This document shows positions 1 through 7,487 of a stretch of DNA of 64,000 nt, piece after piece. The notes beneath the pieces are model-generated. The model searched no databases, was not told where the DNA came from, and saw only the letters and a list, made by a program, of their open reading frames with translations. Within the stretch, counting starts at the first letter, position 1; each line of letters begins with the position of its first letter. Source of the DNA: Melioribacteraceae bacterium (lineage in GTDB: Bacteria; Bacteroidota; Ignavibacteria; Ignavibacteriales; Melioribacteraceae); NCBI GenBank assembly GCA_019638015.1, contig JAHBUP010000001.1, positions 2,016,424 to 2,080,423 of the forward strand. The letters are read 5' to 3'. Position numbers and translations under genes: made by a program.

Positions 1-47
1 CTGGTTTAAAAGTAAAAGATAAAATTATTCGTTTTAAGAAAAGGTAA
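1..47 (+). CDS. C-terminal tail of an unidentified gene (partial)
   Basis: An open frame enters from the left edge and stops at TAA 45-47, giving the tail GLKVKDKIIRFKKR. The pattern of a hydrophobic beta strand with alternating Lys/Asp resembles the end of small OB-fold copper proteins such as CusF, but 14 residues are too few to assign a family. It lies 36 bases upstream of the CcmH-like gene on the same strand, so it may be the preceding gene of the same operon. Confidence 0.3.
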   Translation, partial: GLKVKDKIIRFKKR

Positions 48-83
48 ATAACAATTCTTGATAAAATTATTTTTGAGCTAGTT

Positions 84-467
84 ATGAAAAAGATTTCGAG
101 CATTAATAAAAACAATAATTTTCTACGCAGTAATAGTTCAATTTGGATTACGCTTTCATTGCTATTCGGTATGATTTTGTTATTTGGAATTGCTGAAGTA
201 TTCATCCCGCACAATCACGATCCAATTGTTAATAGGACACATGAAGCAAAATCAACGCCGGCAATCGAAAGTACTGTAAATAGAATATCCTCGAAATTTA
301 TCTGTGCTTGCGGAGAATGTAGCGGTGAGGCACTTCATATCTGCAAATGCAAGTATGCAGTAAGGGAAAGAAAAATGATTCGAGATTTGGTCATAAGGGA
401 GACTACAGAAGAGGAAATTGTAAAAGCAATAAATACAAAGTTTGGTGGGTTAAAAAAGACATTATAA
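84..467 (+). CDS. CcmH-like Cys-rich membrane-anchored protein
   Basis: A 127-residue protein with one N-terminal membrane segment (about residues 20-40) and a soluble domain holding five cysteines in the pattern CxCxxC...CxC (C74, C76, C79, C87, C89). An amphipathic helix follows, with R-K-M-I-R and E-E-E-I-V-K-A-I-N-T-K-F-G-G. The layout matches the CcmH/CycL haem-lyase thioredoxin-like fold, where a Cys pair precedes a helix of the form EMR..I...s.EEIi..lv.rYG, but with extra cysteines that could bind metal. A clear paralogue lies on the other strand at 10492-10956 with the same cysteine spacing. No other cytochrome c maturation core gene is nearby, so a metal-binding or thiol role in the envelope is as likely as cytochrome maturation. 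Function is inferred. Confidence 0.6.
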   Translation: MKKISSINKNNNFLRSNSSIWITLSLLFGMILLFGIAEVFIPHNHDPIVNRTHEAKSTPAIESTVNRISSKFICACGECSGEALHICKCKYAVRERKMIRDLVIRETTEEEIVKAINTKFGGLKKTL

Positions 468-560
468 TAATTGAGAAAGAATGCCGGAGAATATTTCACA
501 ACTCACCATTTTTAATAAAAGTGTAATTAATAATCAATAAGTAAAAATAGGAGAAACACA

Positions 561-1064
561 ATGAAAGTAGTAAAATCAAATCGAATGCGTTTTCTATTAA
601 GCGCGGCAATGTTAATAATGTTCACGGGAATTATTTCCGCTCAGCACGATCAACATCACGGCGGCGGCAAGACCGGAAACACAATGATGCAGAACCAGCA
701 AAGTCAAATGGGTTCTATGATGCAGAACATGCAAGGCATGATGACACAAATGGGTCAAATGATGGACAAAGGAAATCAAATGATAAACATGATGAATAAT
801 CAAATGAAAAATCATGACATGGGACAAATGAACATGAATAATGGAATGATGAACATGATGCAAGGGATGAACCAGATGGGTAAAGATATGCAAGGTCTTC
901 TCGATCAGATGAGCAAAATGATGGGAGATAAAAACATGATGAACGGTGAAGGCATGAAAGATCATATGAATGGCATGATGGACAATATGAAAACAATGAT
1001 GAAAGAATATAAAGATATGTTGAACAATATGGAAAGCATTCAACAAAAAGGTAGCGGTAAATGA
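561..1064 (+). CDS. Methionine-rich secreted protein, probable copper/silver binder
   Basis: 167 residues with a signal peptide (basic N-terminus, hydrophobic core ending near ISAQ at about residue 27). The start is set by AGGAG about 9 bases upstream. The mature part opens with a His cluster (HDQHH) and then consists of repeated MM and MxxM units; about 40 methionines are spread over some 140 residues, with Asn, Gln, Gly and Asp between. Met-rich periplasmic segments of this kind bind Cu(I) or Ag(I) through thioethers, as in CopA/PcoA-type proteins and CusF/CusB. No catalytic domain is visible. Its stop overlaps the next start by 4 bases (ATGA), so the two are translated together. A metal-buffering role in the envelope is inferred. 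Confidence 0.75.
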   Translation: MKVVKSNRMRFLLSAAMLIMFTGIISAQHDQHHGGGKTGNTMMQNQQSQMGSMMQNMQGMMTQMGQMMDKGNQMINMMNNQMKNHDMGQMNMNNGMMNMMQGMNQMGKDMQGLLDQMSKMMGDKNMMNGEGMKDHMNGMMDNMKTMMKEYKDMLNNMESIQQKGSGK

Positions 1065-1867
1065 AAAGCATAATTCATAAAATGAATTTTAGGAAACCGG
1101 CTCTGGCTGGTTTCCTTCTGCTAACTTTTTTATTCACGGCAAATGCATATTCGCAAACTGGTTGGTATATCAGTTCAAGCGCTCAAGTAAGTGGAGGTCA
1201 ATTTCTTTCAGATTCTTACACACGAGTATTCTCAATCTATGGAAGCATCCGTTATCAAGGAGATGATTTTGGAATTACAGCTTCCATTCCTATAGTGAAT
1301 AGTAATGTAAGTCAATCAAATGGTATGATGATTCCTGCTGGGAGTAGCAATACAACTGGATCAACTACTCAGAACAATATGAACTTTGGGATAGGAGATT
1401 TATACGGTTACTTCGATTATAATATTTATTCAGATTTTAAAAACGATATCGAAGTTTACCTTAACGCTCAAGTGAAAATACCGACAGCTTCATCAATGCT
1501 TAATTTTGGAACCGGTGTTTTAGATTACGGTGGGTCAATTTCCGCACGTAAAAGTTTTGGTAGTTTTATCGGCGTTGTTGATCTTGGCTATCTCGACATT
1601 GGAGATCCGGATGGAATTACTTATAAAAATCCTTTCACATATGGAATTGGTTTTGGTAAGTTTTTTAATTACGGTGAATATTCGCTCCTCTTATATTACA
1701 GCGGTTATACAAAAATATTGGATGACTATAATGCCCCGCAGCAAATATCACTCGGTGCCAATTATAGATTAAATGAAACGATTATTCTTTCATTCATTGG
1801 TTCTGCCGGCTTGGGTAATCTTATGCCGGATTTTACAACAAGCATTGGTGCAAGATTTAAACTTTAA
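1061..1867 (+). CDS. Outer-membrane beta-barrel protein, transporter-like
   Basis: 268 residues with a signal peptide ending around AYSQ (residue 31). The rest is alternating polar/aromatic beta strands (for example YSLLLYYSGYTKIL and LGANYRLNETIILSF) closed by a terminal strand ending GARFKL, as expected of an outer-membrane barrel. It resembles the broad 'transporter'/phenol-degradation MetA-like barrel set, but no specific family motif is visible. Coupling by a 4-base overlap to the Met-rich protein suggests the two cooperate, perhaps in metal passage or binding at the outer membrane; this is inference. Confidence 0.6.
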   Translation: MKSIIHKMNFRKPALAGFLLLTFLFTANAYSQTGWYISSSAQVSGGQFLSDSYTRVFSIYGSIRYQGDDFGITASIPIVNSNVSQSNGMMIPAGSSNTTGSTTQNNMNFGIGDLYGYFDYNIYSDFKNDIEVYLNAQVKIPTASSMLNFGTGVLDYGGSISARKSFGSFIGVVDLGYLDIGDPDGITYKNPFTYGIGFGKFFNYGEYSLLLYYSGYTKILDDYNAPQQISLGANYRLNETIILSFIGSAGLGNLMPDFTTSIGARFKL

Positions 1868-1982
1868 CCGGAAATACTAATAGGTCGAGAAAATGTCAAT
1901 AATTAATTCCCTATAAAGTGAAGCTGACTTATTAACAAAAAGAGCAGCTTATCCGGCTCATTAAACAGAATAGGAAACGGTT

Positions 1983-2573
1983 ATGAAAACATTTATTTGT
2001 TTATTGTTACTTGCCACCGTCGCATTTCCTCACGGAGGAAAAGAGCACAAAAAAGAAAAAACAGTTAAGGTGGATACATTAACAATAGTCGGTAAAGATA
2101 CTATTGCAATTAACGGCATTTCAAAAATAATACATAAACAAAAAAATGAACCGGAATTGATCAAAGAAGAACCGATGAAGTTAAATCCGGCAGAGCAAAT
2201 ATTTGTGCATATGCACAATAAAGTGGTTCACTTTCCAATTGCTCTTGGTCTGTTTGCTTTTTTTCTTTCATTGCTAAACTTTAAATGGAAAAAATTTGAT
2301 CCCGCAATATTAATTTCAGTTCTTATTGCGCTTCTTTTTTCTATCGCAGCATTTATTACCGGGAAGAATCAATCTGAACCTTTTATTGGAACCGCAAAAG
2401 AATGGATTGTCGAATTACACCAAAACATTGGTCTTGCTCTTATCATTAACTTTTTTGTCTGGACTATCTTTCTGTATATTCACAAACTAAAAAAATATGC
2501 TTGGCTTATTGGACTATTAGCTTCAATACTAATTCTTACCGCTGCTTTCTTGGGCGGTGTAATTGCTCACTAA
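1983..2573 (+). CDS. DUF2231-like integral membrane protein
   Basis: 196 residues: a signal-like N-terminus, a Lys-rich periplasmic stretch (about 20-75), then four membrane helices. The first carries the family pattern H-x-H-N-K-V-V-H-F-P-I-A-L (about residues 75-90), and a second conserved His sits in ELHQNIG. DUF2231 proteins often occur near copper and haem genes; their biochemical function is unknown. AGGAAACGG lies just before the ATG. Same direction and short spacing as the YHS-like gene downstream. Confidence 0.65.
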   Translation: MKTFICLLLLATVAFPHGGKEHKKEKTVKVDTLTIVGKDTIAINGISKIIHKQKNEPELIKEEPMKLNPAEQIFVHMHNKVVHFPIALGLFAFFLSLLNFKWKKFDPAILISVLIALLFSIAAFITGKNQSEPFIGTAKEWIVELHQNIGLALIINFFVWTIFLYIHKLKKYAWLIGLLASILILTAAFLGGVIAH

Positions 2574-2596
2574 AATATTACTTAAAAGAGGCGAAA

Positions 2597-3010
2597 ATGA
2601 AAAACGCAAAATTGTATTTACTATTGTTTATACCCATCATCCTAATAACTTTATTTACCCCAAATATTTATGCCCAGCAAAAAAAACACAATCACAACGA
2701 AGTTATGAAACAAGACACCGCTTCTATAATTGAACAATATAAAAATGTAAAAGACAAAGAAGTTCGTGAATACATGATAAATCTTCAACTTGAAATGATT
2801 GATAAAACCAAACCGTCTTACAAAACTTGGAATACTGTCTGTCCGGTTCTTGGTCGTCCGGTTAATCCAAAATTAAAACCAATAGTTTTTGAAGGAAAAG
2901 CTTACGGCTTCTGCTGTAAAGTATGTCCGCCTCGGTTTCAAGAAAACCCGGGAAAATATATTAAAAACTTGGATAAATCCGGAAAGAAGTTTATAGGTAA
3001 AGTTGAATAA
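2597..3010 (+). CDS. Secreted YHS-like metal-binding domain protein
   Basis: 137 residues from the ATG at 2597, preceded by AGAGGCG; an upstream ORF extension overlaps the previous gene and is not needed. Signal peptide to about residue 22 (YAQ), then a helical His-containing region. The C-terminal domain carries CPVLGRPV, a YGFCCKVCPPRF segment and a closing P-x-K-Y. This is the pattern of YHS-type domains (Cys plus CCxxC then F...P..Y), found as metal-binding modules in heavy-metal ATPases and copper proteins. It probably binds a soft metal in the periplasm. Substrate is inferred from neighbours. Confidence 0.65.
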   Translation: MKNAKLYLLLFIPIILITLFTPNIYAQQKKHNHNEVMKQDTASIIEQYKNVKDKEVREYMINLQLEMIDKTKPSYKTWNTVCPVLGRPVNPKLKPIVFEGKAYGFCCKVCPPRFQENPGKYIKNLDKSGKKFIGKVE

Positions 3011-3028
3011 TTAATTTTAGAGAATACT

Positions 3029-4378
3029 GTGAATAAAGAGAGAGCAATTAAAGATATCAGTATTTCGCCAATAATGGTTCTACTATTGGTTAGCATTTCT
3101 ATATTTATTTCCCACATTATTGTAATGATGACAACCGGAGATAGCCACTACCCTATGGTTTTTACAGAATTACTAATTGATTCAGTAATCCTAACTGCTT
3201 TATTATTTCCTCTGCTTTATTTTCTTGTGTTTAAGCCGTTGCTAAAACAAATTGACATTCGCGAGAGAACACAATTACAACTTTTGGCCAATGAGAGAAA
3301 ATTCCGCGATCTGGTTGATAGTATGAACGAAGGTTTGATTGTGCAAAATATTGAAGGTAAAATAACTTATGTCAATCAATGCTTTGCAAATATGATCAAT
3401 TTGCAGAAAGAAGAGTTAATTGATATCGATCTAGCAATTTTATTGGATAAAACTAATTCGGAAAATCTTGTAAGAATTATAGAGAATAAAGAGAACAACT
3501 TAAAATCAGAACTTGTTTGGAAAGTTAACAAAGGAAACGATATCTATTCTCTTGTATCGGCTTCAAAAATATATGATGAAGGAAACAGTATTGCTGGAAG
3601 TATTTTAGTTGTTACCGATATAACAATTAGAAAAGAAGCGGAATTAAAACTGCTCCTAGCAAATGACAAAATAAAAGAGGCAGATAATATCAAAAGTGAA
3701 TTCCTTAGCATGGTTTCTCATGAAATAAGAACGCCAATTAACGTTGTATTTGGTTTCACTAATATCATTAAGGAAGAATATGGAGAAACTCTTTCTAAAG
3801 AACTTGATGGGTATATTAATTCCGTTAAAAATGGGTTGAACCGCCTAATCCGGACTATTGATTTGATTCTAAACTCAGCGCTTGAAATATCCGATCTAAC
3901 CAAATATGAATACAACAATATTGATATTAGTAACGATATACTTCCCCGCATTTTCAATGACTTTGAGCCAATTGCGAAAGAAAAAGGAATTTCTCTTTCC
4001 TATCATATTTCTTCTAATAAGAATGTTTATGCGGATGAATATTCAATAAAACAAATTCTTACACATCTCTTAGATAATGCTGTAAAGTTCACAGAAGTAG
4101 GCGAAATAGTTATTTCTGCTTATGAAAACACAAAAAATGAATTTGAGATCAGTATAAAAGATACCGGGATTGGAATTTCTGAGGAATATACTCACAAAAT
4201 GTTTAACATATTTTCGCAAGAAGACAGCAGCACAACCAGAAAATATGATGGAAATGGTCTTGGTTTATTTCTGGTAAAAAAATATTGCGAAAGAAACAAA
4301 GTCCAAATCTTTGTTAATAGTGTAAAAGGAGTGGGCTCAACCTTTACTCTTGTTTTTGAAAATGAAACAGCTAGCTAA
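3029..4378 (+). CDS. Membrane PAS-domain sensor histidine kinase
   Basis: 449 residues starting at GTG 3029. Two membrane helices (about 15-35 and 47-69) enclose a short extracytoplasmic loop. A PAS domain follows (about 92-200; KFRDLVDSMNEGL). Next comes HisKA, with the phospho-acceptor His231 in MVSHEIRTP. The HATPase domain has the N box (LLDNAVKF), G1 (DTGIGIS) and G2 (GNGLGLFLVKKY). The very small loop argues for sensing within the membrane or through PAS rather than by a large periplasmic domain. No response regulator is next to it. It sits in the metal cluster, so a metal- or redox-responsive role is plausible but not shown. Confidence 0.85.
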   Translation: MNKERAIKDISISPIMVLLLVSISIFISHIIVMMTTGDSHYPMVFTELLIDSVILTALLFPLLYFLVFKPLLKQIDIRERTQLQLLANERKFRDLVDSMNEGLIVQNIEGKITYVNQCFANMINLQKEELIDIDLAILLDKTNSENLVRIIENKENNLKSELVWKVNKGNDIYSLVSASKIYDEGNSIAGSILVVTDITIRKEAELKLLLANDKIKEADNIKSEFLSMVSHEIRTPINVVFGFTNIIKEEYGETLSKELDGYINSVKNGLNRLIRTIDLILNSALEISDLTKYEYNNIDISNDILPRIFNDFEPIAKEKGISLSYHISSNKNVYADEYSIKQILTHLLDNAVKFTEVGEIVISAYENTKNEFEISIKDTGIGISEEYTHKMFNIFSQEDSSTTRKYDGNGLGLFLVKKYCERNKVQIFVNSVKGVGSTFTLVFENETAS

Positions 4379-4391
4379 ATGGAGTGTGAAA

Positions 4392-5006
4392 ATGAAAAAT
4401 ATATTTATCAAATTATTAATATTAATAGCGCTTATAATTGTTTCTTCTTTTTACTTGAGTGGTTGCATGATGGCCGGTATGGGAATGATGCATGGCGATG
4501 GCAATGGCGAGATGGAAAATAATAGTATGGACAGAATAATTATTAAAGAATATAATACAGCAGAATATAAAATTACGGCCGAGTTTCCAGCGATGATTAC
4601 TGCCAATTCGAACGTTTGTAGAATAAAAATCCTTGATAAGACGGGTAATACTTTGCTATCAGATGCAAAAATTTCTCTTGAATTACTGAACGAAAAAACA
4701 AATGGAGATACTGATCATAACATGAAATTTTCGCATGTCAAATTTCAACACACAAAATTCGAGAATGATTATTTTGTCTTCTCGCCAAAAATTAACTCTG
4801 CTGACAGTTACCATTTAATATTTTCAATAGAACAAATAGGAACAGATATTTTTGACTCGCCAATCGAAATTGAATACACTACTGAAAATCATTCGGATAT
4901 TCACGACCATCACATTTATTTCGGATTCGGCAGTGTTTTTACATCTCCCTATTTTTATGTTAGTGCTGTTACAATGGCTGTAATGATGTTTTTTATTTTA
5001 AGGTAG
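4392..5006 (+). CDS. Lipoprotein with FixH/YtkA-like domain
   Basis: 204 residues from ATG 4392, chosen because GGAG lies 7 bases upstream; an ORF extension to 4350 overlaps the kinase gene. The N-terminus has a lipobox (YLSGC) followed by Met/Gly/His (MMAGMGMMHG). The middle (about 45-150) is a beta-sandwich-like domain resembling FixH/YtkA. It carries scattered His residues (FSHVKFQHTKF, HSDIHDHHIYF) and ends with a C-terminal membrane helix. YtkA/FixH domains are linked to copper delivery and cytochrome oxidase biogenesis. A role as a copper-binding envelope lipoprotein is inferred. Confidence 0.55.
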   Translation: MKNIFIKLLILIALIIVSSFYLSGCMMAGMGMMHGDGNGEMENNSMDRIIIKEYNTAEYKITAEFPAMITANSNVCRIKILDKTGNTLLSDAKISLELLNEKTNGDTDHNMKFSHVKFQHTKFENDYFVFSPKINSADSYHLIFSIEQIGTDIFDSPIEIEYTTENHSDIHDHHIYFGFGSVFTSPYFYVSAVTMAVMMFFILR

Positions 5007-5061
5007 GGATTAAATATCCATTCACATTTCAAATAATTTCAAAACAATCAAAGTAGGTTGT

Positions 5062-5430
5062 GTGATTAATAAAGAGGAAATTTCTAGTGCCATCGCTGCA
5101 CATGGTAAATGGAAACAACGTTTAATTGATGCAATTGAGACTGGCAAAAGCGAATTTACAGTCGCGCTTTTAAGAGTTGATAATTTATGCGACTTTGGTA
5201 AATGGCTTTACTCTTTATCTGCTGAAGAAAAATTATCTCCGTATTGGAATGAGGTGCAAAAACTTCATGCTAAATTTCACACCGAGGCAGCTAAAATTCT
5301 TGACCTTGCTATTAATGGAAAAGTTAATGAGGCCAAAGAAGCAATGTCTTTAGGTAAAGATTATATGAAGTGTTCGGGAGAATTAACCAGAGCAATGATG
5401 AAGTGGAGAGATTCATTAACAATCAATTAG
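5062..5430 (+). CDS. Stand-alone CZB (zinc-binding chemoreceptor-type) domain protein
   Basis: 122 residues starting at GTG 5062, with AGG upstream. It is almost entirely a CZB domain: the four expected ligands are present as H14, C43 (in LCDFGKWLY), H69 and H73 (LHAKFH). CZB domains bind Zn(II) with high affinity through a 3His/1Cys site and control chemoreceptors or diguanylate cyclases. Here the domain stands alone, 27 bases before a histidine kinase gene, so it may feed zinc status into that kinase. The partner is inferred from position. Confidence 0.8.
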   Translation: MINKEEISSAIAAHGKWKQRLIDAIETGKSEFTVALLRVDNLCDFGKWLYSLSAEEKLSPYWNEVQKLHAKFHTEAAKILDLAINGKVNEAKEAMSLGKDYMKCSGELTRAMMKWRDSLTIN

Positions 5431-5457
5431 TATAGTGTATATATTCGGAGAAGTCTT

Positions 5458-6396
5458 ATGTCAAAAATTAAGTTCGATAAACGTTCTTTAATATACTTCT
5501 GCATTATTCTTATTATCATTTTTATTACTCATTGCATCTTGATTGATGGGGGAACGGGCTCCCATCACGGCGCAAGTATTATAAATATAGTTTTCAATTC
5601 GTTTCTTATGACAATAATCGTATTTCCCTTCCTTCTAGTTTTTCTTTGGTCCGATATAAAGAAAAGAACAAGAATTGAAGAAGAGTTAAGAAAATCAATT
5701 GCGGAGAAAGATAAATTTTTCGCTATTATAGCTCATGATCTAAGAAGCCCGTTTCAAGGTTTTATTGGCCTGGCAGAGTTATTGGCTGCCAACGCAAATG
5801 AATTTACAAAAGCTGAATTAACAACCGTTAGCAAGGAAATGCACCAAAAGGCGAGTAATTTATTTGTATTACTAGAAAATCTTTTGGAATGGGCTCATGT
5901 TCAAAGAGGCACAATTAATTTTTCACCACAAGATTGTTCGTTATCAGAAATTATTAATCATTCCATTGAAATTGTAGCTCAAAACGCGGATCATAAAAAT
6001 ATAGAGATTATTAATTCTGCTCAAGATTCAAGTTTAGTATATGCTGATGAAAAAATGATAGATTCAGTTTTGAGAAATCTTCTTTCCAACGCGGTGAAAT
6101 TTACGCCAAAAGGCGGAAAGGTAGTTGTAAGTTCCAGACTTTTAAATAACACTACCGTTGAAATTTCTGTTGCCGATAGCGGAATTGGAATGTCAGATTC
6201 ACTTCGTAACAAGTTATTTATTGTTGGCGAAAAAGTTGGACGTGAAGGAACTGATGGTGAAAAAAGCTCTGGACTTGGTCTTTTACTATGTAAAGAATTT
6301 ATAGAAAAAAATGGTGGTAATATCCGGGTGGAAAGCCAAAAACATAAAGGTTCTACTTTTAGGTTTACATTGCCTTTGTCAGTTAATAAAAAATAA
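5458..6396 (+). CDS. Membrane sensor histidine kinase
   Basis: 312 residues. Two membrane helices (about 10-28 and 40-60) bracket a loop containing a His pair (GSHHG). A short linker leads to HisKA with phospho-acceptor His93 (AHDLRSPF) and a HATPase domain (NAVKFTPKGG, DSGIGMS, GLGLLLCKEF). It has no PAS domain and lacks obvious input apart from the membrane segments. It follows the CZB gene closely and no response regulator is adjacent. It resembles the 3029-4378 kinase in the membrane part (both have a short GxxH-containing loop), suggesting a shared origin. Confidence 0.82.
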   Translation: MSKIKFDKRSLIYFCIILIIIFITHCILIDGGTGSHHGASIINIVFNSFLMTIIVFPFLLVFLWSDIKKRTRIEEELRKSIAEKDKFFAIIAHDLRSPFQGFIGLAELLAANANEFTKAELTTVSKEMHQKASNLFVLLENLLEWAHVQRGTINFSPQDCSLSEIINHSIEIVAQNADHKNIEIINSAQDSSLVYADEKMIDSVLRNLLSNAVKFTPKGGKVVVSSRLLNNTTVEISVADSGIGMSDSLRNKLFIVGEKVGREGTDGEKSSGLGLLLCKEFIEKNGGNIRVESQKHKGSTFRFTLPLSVNKK

Positions 6397-6423
6397 AAAT
6401 TCTATTATGAATAAGTATTATAA

Positions 6424-7479
6424 ATGAATTCCGCAAGTATTAAAAATATCCTTCTTGAAGCAGACTCTTCCGAAATCAAAAGAATATTCAAGGATGCCAA
6501 AGCTGTTAAACAAACTATACTGGGTCACGATGTTTATCTACGTGGTTTAATTGAGTTAAGTAATATTTGCACTAAGGATTGCTTTTACTGCGGCATTAGA
6601 AAATCCAACCACTCCGTTAATAGATATATAATGACAAAAGATGAAATTATTGCTTCGGCTATGTTTGCCTATGAAAAAGGCTTTGGCTCAATCGTTCTTC
6701 AATCCGGCGAAAGAGAAGATGAAAACTTTATCGCTTTTATTGAAAACATCGTTGAAGAAATAAATTATTTGACATCTCAGCAGCTAAGAATTACTCTCTC
6801 TCTTGGGGAACAAACTACTGAAACTTACAAGCGCTGGTTTAATTCCGGCGCACATCGTTATTTACTTCGCATCGAAACTTCAAATGAATCTCTATACAAT
6901 AAAATTCATCCAGCTGATCACAGTTATGGTGATCGCGTTAATTGTCTTTCGGTCTTAAAAGAAATCGGTTTTCAACTTGGCACCGGTGTAATGATTGGAC
7001 TTCCTCATCAAACGATTACAGATTTAGTAAATGACATACTTTTTTTCAAAGAAATGGATATTGATATGATTGGCATGGGTCCCTTTATTGAACACTCTCA
7101 GACTCCTTTATTTGGACAGCCGGTTTATATCGCTAATTCACATTCCCAATTGCTTGAATTATCACTCAAAATGATTGCTGCAACTAGAATATTTCTTCCC
7201 AAAATAAACATTGCTGCAACAACAGCATTGCAAGCTTTGGATCCTTTCGGACGTGAAAAAGGAATTAACGCTGGAGCTAATGTTATAATGCCCAATGTTA
7301 CTTTAACACAATACAGAAAGGATTATTTGCTGTATGAAGATAAACCATGCGTTAATGATTTGGCTGATGACTGCTTCGATTGTGTTATTAAACGTATTGA
7401 AATGACCGGTCAAAAAGTTGCACTGTTTTCAAATGGCGATTCACTTAATTTTTTGGCTAAGAACAATCAACTTCTTTAA
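6424..7479 (+). CDS. hydE: Radical SAM protein, [FeFe]-hydrogenase maturase HydE family
   Basis: 351 residues. The radical-SAM CxxxCxxC cluster site is C49, C53, C56 in SNICTKDCFYCGIR, preceded by the HydE-type LRGLIELSN and followed by VLQSGER. A second, C-terminal cysteine set (C309, C317, C320) has the spacing of the auxiliary cluster site known from Thermotoga HydE. HydE works with HydF and HydG to build the di-iron site of [FeFe]-hydrogenases. Neither HydF, HydG nor a hydrogenase is in the window, so either the partners lie elsewhere or this copy has another substrate. It follows the kinase by 27 bases and precedes the oxidase by 8. Confidence 0.8.
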   Translation: MNSASIKNILLEADSSEIKRIFKDAKAVKQTILGHDVYLRGLIELSNICTKDCFYCGIRKSNHSVNRYIMTKDEIIASAMFAYEKGFGSIVLQSGEREDENFIAFIENIVEEINYLTSQQLRITLSLGEQTTETYKRWFNSGAHRYLLRIETSNESLYNKIHPADHSYGDRVNCLSVLKEIGFQLGTGVMIGLPHQTITDLVNDILFFKEMDIDMIGMGPFIEHSQTPLFGQPVYIANSHSQLLELSLKMIAATRIFLPKINIAATTALQALDPFGREKGINAGANVIMPNVTLTQYRKDYLLYEDKPCVNDLADDCFDCVIKRIEMTGQKVALFSNGDSLNFLAKNNQLL

Positions 7480-7487
7480 GGGCTACT

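Noticed and set aside
612..1046. Long His-rich ORF on the minus strand opposite the Met-rich gene
   Set aside because: It is the antisense shadow of ATG-rich coding DNA (ATG on one strand reads CAT, His, on the other); no ribosome site.
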